A stretch of 64,000 nucleotides of DNA. It comes from Aquimarina megaterium XH134 (GTDB taxonomy: Bacteria > Bacteroidota > Bacteroidia > Flavobacteriales > Flavobacteriaceae). Location: NCBI RefSeq assembly GCF_000520975.1, contig NZ_JACB01000004.1:157351-221350 (forward strand), read 5' to 3'. The notes under the pieces were generated by a model. It ran no database searches. It saw nothing but the letters and a program-made list of their open reading frames with translations, and was not told the origin of the DNA. Made by a program: the position numbers and the translations under genes. This document shows positions 1 to 9,569 of the stretch, in pieces (position 1 is the first letter of the stretch; each line of letters opens with the position of its first letter).

Positions 1-1355
1 AGGTTTACTACAGCGCGTATATCGGGAAAGAAGTGTAATTGATAATCCAGTTTTATGTTTCCGAAGTACCGTCTTACGTTAGCGATCTCTTTTGTTTGTA
101 ATAGTTGAGCCAGAGGGTTTCTCTGAACGTTGCTTGAGGCAAATCCAGTACTAGAATCTCGGTATTCAAAAAAACCTCCGTAGGGAGAACTTGAGTCAAG
201 GACTGGCTGAGTTGGATCAAAAGTAATAGCCGCCCCTTCTACACCTGGCGCAAACCGGTTTTTTTCAAAGTTTAAGTTAGCGTTTACGTCTATTTTTAGA
301 TGATTATTAAATAATCTTGGGTTTAAAGAAAGAGATGTCGTAGTTCTTTCAAACTTAGATGTTTTTCTAAGTCCTTCCTGATCTGATCTTCCTATGGCAA
401 CTCTTGTAGGTAAGACTTGCATAAGAGAACCACTTACAGATAGGTTATGATCTGTAGAAAAAGCCGTTCTGTAAATCTCATCCTGCCAATCTGTGTTTGC
501 AGTTCCTAAATCGGCAACACGGGTAGGGAAATTTTCTGCAATAAATGCTCTATACTCATCTGCAGAAAAAACATCTACCGTTTCATGAGCACGAGTGGCA
601 CTAGTTTTAGAATCTAAACTGATCTGTAAGTTCTTTTTTCCTTTTTTGGTGGTGATAATGATCACACCATTTGCACCACGGTTACCATAAATGGCAGCTG
701 CCGATGCATCTTTAAGAATAGAAAAGGACTCAATGTCGTTGGGGTTGATTGAAGAAAGAATAGATCTTGATCCATTGGCTAAATCTCCTGGATCATTTAG
801 AGGTAAGCCATCTACAACAATTAGTGGATCATTAGATGCGTTTAGTGAAGCTCCACCTCTGATTCTGATTTCAGAATTAGCGGCAGGACCACCGTTAGTG
901 TTAATGGATACACCTGCAACTCGACCGTTAAATAGGTTTTCGGGAGTAACATTGTTACCCGTATTGAAATCCTCTGATGTAACCAAAGCAACAGATCCTG
1001 TTAGATCTTTCTTTCTGGTGGCACCATATCCAATTAGTACTACCTGCTCGAGTTCTGCGGCATCTTCTTCTAATGTGATAGCAATAGTGGCCTGACCACT
1101 ATATACCATTTCTTGAGGTATAAATCCAACATAAGAGAATACAATAATATCCTCATTGTTAACATTGTTTATAGTATAGTTACCATCAAAATCAGAAGTT
1201 GTTCCGTTTGTGGTTCCTTTAACAATGATATTTACACCAGGAATGGGCTGACCACTTCCAGCATCAGTAACTGTCCCATTAACAGTTGACTGTGCAAAAA
1301 AGCTCATTGGTATCAACCATAATAAAAACAATGCGCTTTTGGTAAATGTTTTCAT
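1..1355 (-). CDS. susC: SusC-like TonB-dependent outer-membrane receptor, 5' part (3' end off the left edge)
   Basis: Reading the minus strand from the ATG at 1355 gives an uninterrupted frame to the window edge. It starts with a signal peptide (MKTFTKSALFLLWLIPMSFF), followed by a carboxypeptidase-like regulatory domain (VNGTVTDAGSGQPIPGVNI) and a TonB plug domain with the SusC signatures GYGATRKKDLTGSV, IRIRGGASLN and YGNRGANGVIIITTKKG. About 450 residues are present of the usual ~1000. In Bacteroidota such receptors import oligosaccharides across the outer membrane with a SusD lipoprotein, which would lie further left. The divergent LacI regulator and the maltose phosphorylase/amylase genes to the right suggest a maltodextrin substrate; this is inferred from context. 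Confidence 0.93.
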   Translation of the reverse strand, partial: MKTFTKSALFLLWLIPMSFFAQSTVNGTVTDAGSGQPIPGVNIIVKGTTNGTTSDFDGNYTINNVNNEDIIVFSYVGFIPQEMVYSGQATIAITLEEDAAELEQVVLIGYGATRKKDLTGSVALVTSEDFNTGNNVTPENLFNGRVAGVSINTNGGPAANSEIRIRGGASLNASNDPLIVVDGLPLNDPGDLANGSRSILSSINPNDIESFSILKDASAAAIYGNRGANGVIIITTKKGKKNLQISLDSKTSATRAHETVDVFSADEYRAFIAENFPTRVADLGTANTDWQDEIYRTAFSTDHNLSVSGSLMQVLPTRVAIGRSDQEGLRKTSKFERTTTSLSLNPRLFNNHLKIDVNANLNFEKNRFAPGVEGAAITFDPTQPVLDSSSPYGGFFEYRDSSTGFASSNVQRNPLAQLLQTKEIANVRRYFGNIKLDYQLHFFPDIRAVVN

Positions 1356-1853
1356 AAAATTAAATTAGTTTTTGATTGTTTTACGTCTTATATTTTCACT
1401 TTCTGCAACCAAAGTATGTAAATTTTGTGTTAATTTTTTGTCAAGTTGTAGTCCGAACCTTACGCAAACGTTTGCGTGTGGAAAACTTTTGGAATTCTAT
1501 CAAAATTTTAAGTATAATTCTGGTCATATGGCATATTTTGATGCTTACATTTGATTTTTAACTAAAAAGTCATTTTGAACTTTTTGTATGGAAGCGAAAA
1601 AATAGACTTTTGTGCTATAATAAATCCATTTTTGAATAGCATAACCATAGCTACGGTGTGAAAAAAAGATGAAATTAGGGTGCAAAATGCATTTTTGCAG
1701 CCCACAATTAAAAGTTCAAATGACTTTTAAAAGATACGAATAATGAAAAGGCTATACATATTGATTTAGGATAATTAAACATGTTTTTATAGTACATTTC
1801 ATGTAGATTTATATCAGGTTGATCTGATGATAAAAACAATAAAAGGAATAAGG
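1356..1853. other. Divergent intergenic region between susC and the LacI-type regulator
   Basis: This ~500-bp gap separates two divergent starts. It holds the LacI-type palindrome at 1462-1477 and one copy of an 18-bp element at 1387-1404 that recurs upstream of the MFS transporter gene. Short open frames at 1372-1561 have no coding character. No RNA gene was recognised. Confidence 0.7.
1462..1477. promoter_or_regulatory. LacI/GalR-family operator palindrome
   Basis: The sequence ACGCAAACGTTTGCGT is a perfect 16-bp palindrome with the central CG typical of LacI/GalR operators. It lies 107 bp upstream of the susC start and 377 bp upstream of the divergent LacI-type gene. The likely ligand is the regulator encoded at 1854-2876; that link is inferred from position and family. 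Confidence 0.75.
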
Positions 1854-2876
1854 ATGAAGAGAAAAGTTACATTAAAACAAATAGCAAAGGAGCTGGATGT
1901 TTCTATTTCTACAGTATCTAAAGCATTAAAAGATAGTGCAGAGATAAGTTTAGATACCAGGCAAAAGGTAAAAGCCTTTGCCAAGCTATACAATTACAAG
2001 CCTAATAATATAGCGTTAAGCCTTAAGAATAGGAAAACTAAGACCATAGGTGTTATTATTCCAGAAATTGTGCACCACTTTTTTACGACAGTAATTGGTG
2101 GGGTAGAGAAGGTAGCGAATGAAAAAGGGTACAATGTAATCATATGTTCTTCGAACAACTCTTTTGATAAAGAGGTTATTAATTTAGAAATGCTGGCCAG
2201 TGGGAGTGCCGATGGATTTATCCTATCTGTAGCCAAAGAAACACAGCTTAAAAAGGATTATCACCATATCGAAGAGACGATGAGCCAGGGAATGCCTGTT
2301 GTACTTTTTGATAGAATTATTGATGAGGTTGTATGTGATAAAGTGATTATAGATGATGCCAAAGGAGCTCAAACCGCTACAAATCACTTGCTTTCTATTG
2401 GATGTAAGAAAATAGCCATTCTTACTACGGTAGATTATATAAGTGTAGGTAAATTAAGAACTAATGGGTACCTAAGAGCATTAAGAGCTTATGATATTCC
2501 TGAAAAAGAAGAGCTTATTCTTAAAATAGAGGATATAGATAATTGTGAAGCCGAAATTTCGGATTTCTTACTAAATAAGGATATAGATGCTGTTTTTGCA
2601 GTAAATGAATTATTTGCAGTTACAGCAGCCAAAGTTCTAGATAAACAAGGCAAAAAAGTCCCTGATGACATTGCTATTATTGGCTTTACAGATGGTATTC
2701 TTTCTAAACATTTTATCCCAAGCTTAACTACAATAAGCCAACATGGAGAAGATATGGGAATACGAGCAGCAAAACTTCTTATCGATAAATTAGAAGGGGA
2801 TGATGCTGTAACAGAGGAGTATAGGACAGTTATTATTGATACAAGTCTGATTGAAAGAAAATCGACAAAAAAATAA
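1854..2876 (+). CDS. LacI-family transcriptional regulator of the maltose locus
   Basis: The product has an N-terminal LacI helix-turn-helix (VTLKQIAKELDVSISTVSKA, residues ~4-23) and hinge helix, then a periplasmic-binding-protein-like effector domain (TIGVIIPEIVHHFF, ADGFILSVAKET, DDIAIIGFTDG). The length (~340 aa) is normal for the family. I prefer the ATG at 1854, which is preceded by AAAGGAATAAGG and puts the HTH at residue 4. An in-frame ATG at 1827 would add nine residues. It probably senses a maltodextrin-derived ligand and binds the palindrome at 1462-1477, controlling susC and the catabolic genes. The specificity is inferred from neighbours. Confidence 0.93.
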   Translation: MKRKVTLKQIAKELDVSISTVSKALKDSAEISLDTRQKVKAFAKLYNYKPNNIALSLKNRKTKTIGVIIPEIVHHFFTTVIGGVEKVANEKGYNVIICSSNNSFDKEVINLEMLASGSADGFILSVAKETQLKKDYHHIEETMSQGMPVVLFDRIIDEVVCDKVIIDDAKGAQTATNHLLSIGCKKIAILTTVDYISVGKLRTNGYLRALRAYDIPEKEELILKIEDIDNCEAEISDFLLNKDIDAVFAVNELFAVTAAKVLDKQGKKVPDDIAIIGFTDGILSKHFIPSLTTISQHGEDMGIRAAKLLIDKLEGDDAVTEEYRTVIIDTSLIERKSTKK

Positions 2877-2927
2877 GGAGAGGCTATTTTAATTAAAAAA
2901 TTATAATATCTTTGACCTCGATCAAGA

Positions 2928-2945
2928 CTTATATTTTCACTTTCT
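2928..2945 (+). repeat. 18-bp element also found upstream of susC (1387-1404)
   Basis: CTTATATTTTCACTTTCT occurs exactly here, 60 bp before the MFS transporter start, and at 1387-1404, 31 bp upstream of the minus-strand susC start. Both copies read the same way on the plus strand, so they face the two genes in opposite orientation. The function is unknown; a shared regulator site is possible. Confidence 0.5.
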
Positions 2946-3005
2946 ACTAAAATAAGTTTTGATAAGTAGTTTCGCTTATCATAGTAATAATTAAACATTT
3001 ACTTG

Positions 3006-4388
3006 ATGAACAAGCGTAAATTAAGTTTCTGGGAAATTTGGAACATGAGTTTTGGTTTTCTGGGAATTCAATTCGGTTTTGCACTGCAAGGCGGATTTAT
3101 GTCTAGAATTTTCCAAACCTTAGGCGCAGAAAAAGACGCAATACCTTTATTATGGATTGCAGCTCCTTTGACAGGTCTTTTGGTTCAACCGATTATAGGA
3201 TACTTAAGTGATCGTACCTGGAGCCCAAGATGGGGTCGACGCAGACCTTACTTCTTAATAGGAGCAGTACTAAGTTCTATAGCTTTGTTTCTGGTACCTC
3301 ATTCTCCGACTTTATGGGTAGCAGCGGGATTTTTATGGATTCTTGATGCTTCTATAAATATTTCTATGGAACCCTTTAGAGCTTTGGTAGCAGATAAGTT
3401 ACCAGAATCTCAACGATCATACGGATTTGTTACTCAAACACTTATTATAGGTATTGGAACCTGGGTAGCTAGTAATTTACCTTGGATGATTTCTCAAATG
3501 GGAGTAAGTGACGCCGCTCCAAACGGCGTGATCCCAATGTCGGTAAAAATAGCTTTTGCTATTGGAGCTTTTGTTTTTCTTGCAAGTATTCTGTATACCG
3601 TTTTTACAACTTCTGAATACCCTCCCGAGGATATGGAAGAATTTGAACGAGAAAAGAAGAAAAAGAACCAATTTATTCCCGATATTTTGAATAATATTGG
3701 TAGTATGCCTCTTACCATGAAAAAACTAGGGCTTATCCAGTTTTTTAGCTGGTTTGCCTTTTTTACCATGTGGAGCCTTGCAAATCCCGCATTAACAGAA
3801 CATGTCTTTAATACCCCTGCACCGGTCGAATCCACATTTAATATGGATGTCCCAGAATCGGCTGCAGCATTCGAAAAAGCAAATACAGCATTTCAAAAAT
3901 CATCTAACGAAGTAGGTCGATATATGGGAATGTATGGATTGTCCTCTATGGCTTTTGCTTTGATATTAACTTTTTATACTTCTAGAAAAAGAATTAATAG
4001 AAAATGGGTTCATCTGGGATCTCTGGTTTTAGGAGGTTTCGGTTTTATATCGATGTATTTTATCCCTTCGCCAGAATGGTTATTTCTCTCTTTTACTTTG
4101 GTAGGTTTTGCCTGGGGGAGTATTCTATCGATGCCATACGCGATGTTATCAAGTGCCGTAGACCCTAAAAAAATGGGAGTGATTATGGGAATATTTAACA
4201 TGTTTATTGTTATCCCCCAAATTATTGCAGCCGTAGGCGGAGTTAATTTTGCTTATAAACTTATAGGAAACGAAACGATTAATGCAATGCTGGTAGCAGG
4301 AATAAGTTTGATCATTGCAGGAATGTGTAATTTATTAATTGTTAATAAAGATGCAATAACGTATAACCCAAAAGGCGAGATAGAGTAA
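3006..4388 (+). CDS. MFS sugar transporter (GPH/SLC45-like), probable maltose importer
   Basis: This is a 460-aa polytopic membrane protein with about 12 hydrophobic segments. The loop-2 motif region GYLSDRTWSPRWGRRRPYF resembles glycoside-pentoside-hexuronide and SLC45/SUT-type sugar transporters. A hydrophilic stretch around residues 200-290 separates the two halves. The ATG at 3006 is chosen over a TTG directly before it. The stop overlaps the pgmB start by one base (TAATG), so the two are translationally coupled. Together with pgmB and the GH65 phosphorylase this suggests import of intact maltose across the inner membrane followed by intracellular phosphorolysis. Confidence 0.88.
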   Translation: MNKRKLSFWEIWNMSFGFLGIQFGFALQGGFMSRIFQTLGAEKDAIPLLWIAAPLTGLLVQPIIGYLSDRTWSPRWGRRRPYFLIGAVLSSIALFLVPHSPTLWVAAGFLWILDASINISMEPFRALVADKLPESQRSYGFVTQTLIIGIGTWVASNLPWMISQMGVSDAAPNGVIPMSVKIAFAIGAFVFLASILYTVFTTSEYPPEDMEEFEREKKKKNQFIPDILNNIGSMPLTMKKLGLIQFFSWFAFFTMWSLANPALTEHVFNTPAPVESTFNMDVPESAAAFEKANTAFQKSSNEVGRYMGMYGLSSMAFALILTFYTSRKRINRKWVHLGSLVLGGFGFISMYFIPSPEWLFLSFTLVGFAWGSILSMPYAMLSSAVDPKKMGVIMGIFNMFIVIPQIIAAVGGVNFAYKLIGNETINAMLVAGISLIIAGMCNLLIVNKDAITYNPKGEIE

Positions 4389-5050
4389 TGAAGAAAGCAT
4401 TTATATTTGATCTTGATGGTGTTATTGTTGATACTGCAAAATACCATTTTTTGGCCTGGCAAAAACTAGCCGATAGTCTTGGGATTTCTTTTTCTGAAGA
4501 ACAGAATGAACAACTTAAAGGAGTGAGTAGAGTACAATCGTTAGAAAAGATTCTGGAGTGGGGAAACAAAACCATATCTGAAGAAAAATTTAGTCGATTG
4601 ATGTCTGAAAAAAATGAAGAGTATCTTACTTATATCTCTGGGATGGATGCTAGTGAAATCCTACCCGATGTACCGAGAATTTTAGAATACCTCATTTTAG
4701 AGAACCAGGCAATAGCCTTGGGGTCTGCAAGTAAGAATGCCAGGGCGATTTTAGAAAAAGTACAACTCTATGATAAGTTTAATACTATTGTAGATGGTAC
4801 TAATGTTTCTAAAGCAAAACCAGATCCCGAAGTATTTTTATTAGGAGCCAAAGCATTAGGGATCTCCCCAGAAAACTGTATTGTATTCGAAGATTCTGTT
4901 GCCGGAATTAAGGCCGCAAATATAGCCAATATGGTTAGTATTGGTATCGGTAATCAAGAAGTACTACACGAGGCAGATTACATTTTTAAAGATTTTACAG
5001 AAATAAAAGAAGAGTTTATAAATCAATTGGTTACGACCAAAAAAGTTTAG
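4388..5050 (+). CDS. pgmB: Beta-phosphoglucomutase
   Basis: This HAD-superfamily enzyme (220 aa, normal length) interconverts beta-glucose-1-phosphate and glucose-6-phosphate in the cytosol. Residues 6-14 carry the nucleophile motif FDLDGVIVD with the Asp-x-Asp pair. The cap region contains LKGVSRVQSLEKIL, motif II is LGSASKNA, the Lys of motif III lies in KAKPDPEVF, and motif IV is VFEDSVAGI. Its start overlaps the transporter stop by one base, and the GH65 phosphorylase follows 120 bp later. That pairing is the classic maltose phosphorolysis route: GH65 releases beta-Glc-1-P, which PgmB converts. Confidence 0.95.
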   Translation: MKKAFIFDLDGVIVDTAKYHFLAWQKLADSLGISFSEEQNEQLKGVSRVQSLEKILEWGNKTISEEKFSRLMSEKNEEYLTYISGMDASEILPDVPRILEYLILENQAIALGSASKNARAILEKVQLYDKFNTIVDGTNVSKAKPDPEVFLLGAKALGISPENCIVFEDSVAGIKAANIANMVSIGIGNQEVLHEADYIFKDFTEIKEEFINQLVTTKKV

Positions 5051-5118
5051 TAAAATATAAAAAGCCACAGCAATTCATCCTAAAGATTTAGGATAAAAAA
5101 TTCATGGCATGTTTTAGA

Positions 5119-5142
5119 CAGATCTATATCAATACAGATCTG
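5119..5142. repeat. Short inverted repeat upstream of the maltose phosphorylase gene
   Basis: CAGATCT and AGATCTG form 7-bp arms around a 10-base spacer in the 120-bp gap before the GH65 gene. There is no U-tract, so a terminator is unlikely. It could be a protein-binding site; evidence is weak. Confidence 0.3.
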
Positions 5143-5170
5143 ATTACTAAAAACGAATAAAAAATAATAG

Positions 5171-7477
5171 ATGAATCAGGATTATATAAAACCAGATAAC
5201 TGGTCAATTATTGAAGAAGGGTTTGATGTAGAACGAGTTAAGTCATCAGAAAGCCTTTTTAGTATTGGTAATGGAGCAATGGGGCAGCGAGCCAATTTTG
5301 AAGAAACATATACTGGTCCTACTTTTCAGGGAAGCTATATCGCAGGAGTGTATTACCCCGATAAAACCAGAGTAGGTTGGTGGAAAAATGGATATCCAGA
5401 GTATTTTGCCAAAGTATTGAATGCTCCAAACTGGATCGGTATCGATATAGAGGTCGATGGAGAAAAACTAGATTTATATACATGTAAATCAGTTACTAAT
5501 TTTAGAAGAGAATTAAATATGAAAGAAGGTTGGTATCAACGTTCGTTTCATGCTGTTTTATCTAATAATATAGAAGTATCTGTTATCTCTACACGTTTCC
5601 TAAGCCTAGATCTAGATGAAATAGGTGCAATTAAATATGAAGTAACTCCTGTAAATCAAGAAGCTACTATAGCATTGATACCATATTTGGATTCGGGAAT
5701 TATGAACGAAGATACCAATTGGGACGATAAGTTTTGGGATACCTATAACCTGGCACACGAAGAAAATGCTGCATATATCTTATCTAAGACCATGAAGACA
5801 GATTACCATGTGTGTACAGGAATGTCTAATCAGATATTTGTTAATGGTATACAAAAAGATATATCACCAAAAGTAGAGGCGAATGGCACATACATACATC
5901 TAAAATATACAATTCAGGTTCGTAAAGGAGAAACAGCAGGCCTTACGAAATTTGGAGGATATACAGTATCTCTTAATCATAAAGAAGAAGATCTGCAAGC
6001 GACTAGCAAAGCCATACTTAAGCAGGCTTCAGAATCTGGATTTAATACACTTTTGAATTTACAAAAGAAGGCATGGTCGAGCATATGGGAAATGGCCGAT
6101 ATTGTAATCGAAGGAGATGTAAAAGCACAACAGGGAATCCGGTTTAATATTTTTCAACTCAACCAAACATACCTTGGTAAAGATGCAAGACTAAATATCG
6201 GGCCCAAAGGGTTTACAGGTGAGAAATACGGAGGAAGTACATATTGGGATACAGAAGCGTATTGTATTCCGTTTTATATGGCCACCAAAGATCAAGGCGT
6301 AGCACGTAATTTATTAACCTATCGCTATAACCACCTCGAAAAAGCTATAGAGAATGCAGAAAAACTTGGTTTTACCAATGGAGCTGCATTATATCCTATG
6401 GTAACTATGAATGGCGAAGAATGTCATAATGAGTGGGAAATCACCTTTGAAGAAATACATCGTAATGGCGCAATGACATTTGCTATCTATAACTATGTTA
6501 GGTACACCGGCGATTATACGTATGTTACAGAAAAGGGATTAGAAGTCATGATCGCAATTGCTCGTTTCTGGCATCAAAGAGCGACATTTTCTACCGAAAA
6601 AAATAAATATGTGATCCTTGGCGTCACAGGACCTAATGAATACGAAAATAATGTCAATAACAATTGGTATACGAATTACCTGGCAAAATGGTGTATCGAA
6701 TATTGTATAGAAAATGTTAATACAATAAAAACACAATATACGAGCGATTATCAAAGAATTATAGAAAAAACCAATTTAGATCAGGAAGAGATCAGTGCCA
6801 TGTTAGAAGTGGCTGGTCAAATGTATTTTTCATATTCAGAAAAATACCAGGTATACTTACAACAGGATGGATTTCTAGATAAAGAATTGATTACAGTAGA
6901 TAATTTAGATAAGTCACAACGTCCTATTAATCAAAAGTGGAGTTGGGATCGAATATTGCGTTCTCCTTATATCAAACAAGCAGATACGCTTCAGGGGTTT
7001 TATATGTTCGAGGATCAATTTACCAAAGAAGAATTAACACGGCATTTTGATTTCTATGAACCATTTACTGTACACGAATCTTCACTTTCACCATGTGTTC
7101 ATAGTATACAGGCAGCTACTCTGGATAGAATGGATCAGGCCTATACTTTTTACCTGAGAACTTCAAGGCTAGACCTGGATGATTATAATAAGGAAGTTGA
7201 AGAAGGATTGCATATCACTAGTATGGCAGGTACATGGATGAGTATTGTCGAAGGATTTGGAGGACTTAGAATTAAGAATGATACCTTGTCTTTTTCTCCT
7301 AAAATTCCTAAAGAATGGAAAGGGTATACTTTTAATGTAAATTTCAGAAATCAAATCCTTAAAGTAAAAGTATCTCAAGAAGGAACATCGTTTACTCTTG
7401 AAGGTACTAAGGAATTATTAATTTATGTAGATAATAAGGAGTTTAAAATTTCTCCCAACAGTTTAATAACTGTATAA
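5171..7477 (+). CDS. GH65 family glycoside phosphorylase, probable maltose phosphorylase
   Basis: The 768-aa length fits GH65 disaccharide phosphorylases. The catalytic-region motif HNEWEITFEEIHRNG (around residues 418-432) contains the acid Glu and closely matches maltose phosphorylases. GGSTYWDTEAYCIPFYMATKD precedes it, and a C-terminal beta-sandwich (GLRIKNDTLSFSPKIPKEWKG) ends the protein. There is no signal peptide, so it is cytosolic. It should split maltose with phosphate into glucose and beta-glucose-1-phosphate. Trehalose or kojibiose phosphorylase is possible, but the adjacent amylases, pgmB and SusC favour maltose. Confidence 0.92.
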   Translation: MNQDYIKPDNWSIIEEGFDVERVKSSESLFSIGNGAMGQRANFEETYTGPTFQGSYIAGVYYPDKTRVGWWKNGYPEYFAKVLNAPNWIGIDIEVDGEKLDLYTCKSVTNFRRELNMKEGWYQRSFHAVLSNNIEVSVISTRFLSLDLDEIGAIKYEVTPVNQEATIALIPYLDSGIMNEDTNWDDKFWDTYNLAHEENAAYILSKTMKTDYHVCTGMSNQIFVNGIQKDISPKVEANGTYIHLKYTIQVRKGETAGLTKFGGYTVSLNHKEEDLQATSKAILKQASESGFNTLLNLQKKAWSSIWEMADIVIEGDVKAQQGIRFNIFQLNQTYLGKDARLNIGPKGFTGEKYGGSTYWDTEAYCIPFYMATKDQGVARNLLTYRYNHLEKAIENAEKLGFTNGAALYPMVTMNGEECHNEWEITFEEIHRNGAMTFAIYNYVRYTGDYTYVTEKGLEVMIAIARFWHQRATFSTEKNKYVILGVTGPNEYENNVNNNWYTNYLAKWCIEYCIENVNTIKTQYTSDYQRIIEKTNLDQEEISAMLEVAGQMYFSYSEKYQVYLQQDGFLDKELITVDNLDKSQRPINQKWSWDRILRSPYIKQADTLQGFYMFEDQFTKEELTRHFDFYEPFTVHESSLSPCVHSIQAATLDRMDQAYTFYLRTSRLDLDDYNKEVEEGLHITSMAGTWMSIVEGFGGLRIKNDTLSFSPKIPKEWKGYTFNVNFRNQILKVKVSQEGTSFTLEGTKELLIYVDNKEFKISPNSLITV

Positions 7478-7534
7478 TCGGTTATTTAGAAATAGATTTT
7501 AGTAATAAATTTTGCCCCCCAACCTTTTCTAGAG

Positions 7535-7586
7535 AGCAGAGTCGAGCTGTAATAAGATGAATGAACCCTACTTTATCGACTCTGCT
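7535..7586. repeat. Inverted repeat between the GH65 and GH13 genes
   Basis: AGCAGAGTCGA (7535-7545) is the exact reverse complement of TCGACTCTGCT (7576-7586), with a 30-base spacer. No T-run follows, so it is not a canonical terminator. It may be an RNA-processing or attenuating stem in the polycistronic message. Confidence 0.45.
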
Positions 7587-7676
7587 TAATAGAAATAGTA
7601 ATACCTTTTTTGCTAGAGCGATTGTTTTCAAAAAAGTGATTGTATAAACATTTCTATCAATATAAAATATATAAAA

Positions 7677-9533
7677 ATGAAAAGTAAACTAATTGTTCTG
7701 TTTTCCTTTTGCCTGGTTGCTTTAACACAAGCCCAGGTAGAAAAAATGGAACCTCCATTTTGGTGGAGTGCTATGCATGATAACGAACTTCAGATACTGT
7801 GCTACGGAAAAGGTATTTCTAAATATAATGTAGAGAGTAAAGACATAAAGATTAGGGATATTACCAAAACCGAAAACCCAAACTATCTGTTTATAACTCT
7901 GGATACCAAAGAGGTTGAAGCGGGTACAGTTTCAATTGATTTTAAAGAGAATGGTAATGTAGTATTTTCTCAACCTTATCAATTTAAATCCAGGAGAGAG
8001 AATTCTGCAGAAAGAAAAGGTTTTGATAGTAGCGATGTGATGTATTTAATCATGCCGGATCGGTTTGCAAATGGTAATCCTGAGAATGATTCTCATAAGG
8101 ACACGGTAGAAAAAGCAGATCGTTCTAATCCCGGCGGGCGCCATGGAGGTGATATTCAGGGAGTAATTGATCATTTGGATTACCTTAAAGATTTGGGAGT
8201 TACAGCATTATGGAGTACTCCATTACTAGAAGATAACGAACCAACGTATTCGTATCATACCTATGCACAAAGTGATTTGTATAGCATAGATCCAAGATAT
8301 GGAACCAATGAAGATTATAAACGATTAGCCTCAGAAATGCATAAACAGGATATGAAACTGGTTATGGACTATGTGACAAATCATTGGGGATCTAAGCATT
8401 GGATGATAAAAGATTTACCAACCAAAGATTGGATACACCAATGGCCAGAAGGTTTCAGACGTAGTAATTATCGTATGACTACCCAATTTGATGATAATGC
8501 TTCACAAATAGATAGTAAAGGGTGTATGAACGGGTGGTTTGATACTACCATGCCAGATATGAATCAAAGTAATCCTTTGTTGCTTAAGTATATTACCCAA
8601 AATGCAATTTGGTGGATAGAATATGCAGATCTAGACGGTTTTAGAGTAGATACCTATTCTTATAATGATAAAGAGGGGATAGCCAAATGGACCAAAGCGA
8701 TTATGGACGAATATCCTAATTTTAATATTGTAGGAGAAGTATGGATGCACAATCAGTCACAGATAGCGTATTGGCAAAAAAATAGTAAAATCGGAGCTAT
8801 CGATAACTACAATTCTCATTTACCATCGGTAATGGATTTTACGCTTCATGATGCCATTACAGTATTATTTAACGAAGACGAAAATTCTTGGGATAAGGGA
8901 ATGATAAGAGCATATAATAACTTTACAAATGACTTTCTATATCCCGATATCAACAATATTCTGTTATTTGCCGGAAATCATGATACAAATCGTATTAATG
9001 AAATATATCAAGGAGATATTGATATCTATAAAATGGTGATGACTTTGATATTTACCACTCGTGGTATCCCTCAAATTTATTATGGCGATGAAATAGGTAT
9101 GTTGGGCAATCGCGATAAAAAAGGCGATGGTGATATTCGCAGAGATTTTCCTGGCGGATGGCCGGGAGATACAAAAAATGCCTTTTTATCTTCAGAAACC
9201 AAAAATGGAAGAACCAATGACCAGGAAGTATTTCATTCTTTTACCAGTAAAGTATTAAAATGGAGGCAAAAAGCAAATGTAATTCATACCGGGAAACTAT
9301 TACAATTTATTCCTTTTGATAATGTATATGTATACTTCAGGTATAATGAAGAGAAAAGTGTAATGGTGATTATTAATAATAGCCTAAAAGATCAAAAAAT
9401 AGACATTACCCGATTTAAAGAAGGTATAAAAAACTATAGCGTCGGAACCGATATTATTACTGATTCTAATATAGACATCACCGAGGATTTTAGTATACCT
9501 GCCAAAACATCAATGATACTGGATTTAAAATAA
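7677..9533 (+). CDS. Secreted GH13 alpha-amylase (neopullulanase/cyclomaltodextrinase-like, SusA-type)
   Basis: A Sec signal peptide (residues 1-19, ending ALTQAQ) is followed by an N-terminal beta domain (~20-115) and a GH13 TIM barrel. The catalytic triad is visible as Asp325 in DGFRVD, Glu354 in VGEVW and Asp436 in FAGNHD. A short C-terminal beta domain finishes the 618-aa protein. The domain order resembles Bacteroides SusA-type periplasmic neopullulanases, which cut imported maltodextrins. It lies in the maltose locus with a second amylase 36 bp downstream, so the two are probably co-transcribed. Confidence 0.93.
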   Translation: MKSKLIVLFSFCLVALTQAQVEKMEPPFWWSAMHDNELQILCYGKGISKYNVESKDIKIRDITKTENPNYLFITLDTKEVEAGTVSIDFKENGNVVFSQPYQFKSRRENSAERKGFDSSDVMYLIMPDRFANGNPENDSHKDTVEKADRSNPGGRHGGDIQGVIDHLDYLKDLGVTALWSTPLLEDNEPTYSYHTYAQSDLYSIDPRYGTNEDYKRLASEMHKQDMKLVMDYVTNHWGSKHWMIKDLPTKDWIHQWPEGFRRSNYRMTTQFDDNASQIDSKGCMNGWFDTTMPDMNQSNPLLLKYITQNAIWWIEYADLDGFRVDTYSYNDKEGIAKWTKAIMDEYPNFNIVGEVWMHNQSQIAYWQKNSKIGAIDNYNSHLPSVMDFTLHDAITVLFNEDENSWDKGMIRAYNNFTNDFLYPDINNILLFAGNHDTNRINEIYQGDIDIYKMVMTLIFTTRGIPQIYYGDEIGMLGNRDKKGDGDIRRDFPGGWPGDTKNAFLSSETKNGRTNDQEVFHSFTSKVLKWRQKANVIHTGKLLQFIPFDNVYVYFRYNEEKSVMVIINNSLKDQKIDITRFKEGIKNYSVGTDIITDSNIDITEDFSIPAKTSMILDLK

Positions 9534-9569
9534 AATATAACCACAAATAACCACCTATAAATTAATTAA

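Noticed and set aside
691..1095. A 134-aa plus-strand open frame near the left edge
   Set aside because: It lies opposite the clear SusC reading frame (plug-domain motifs on the minus strand) and has no recognisable protein features.
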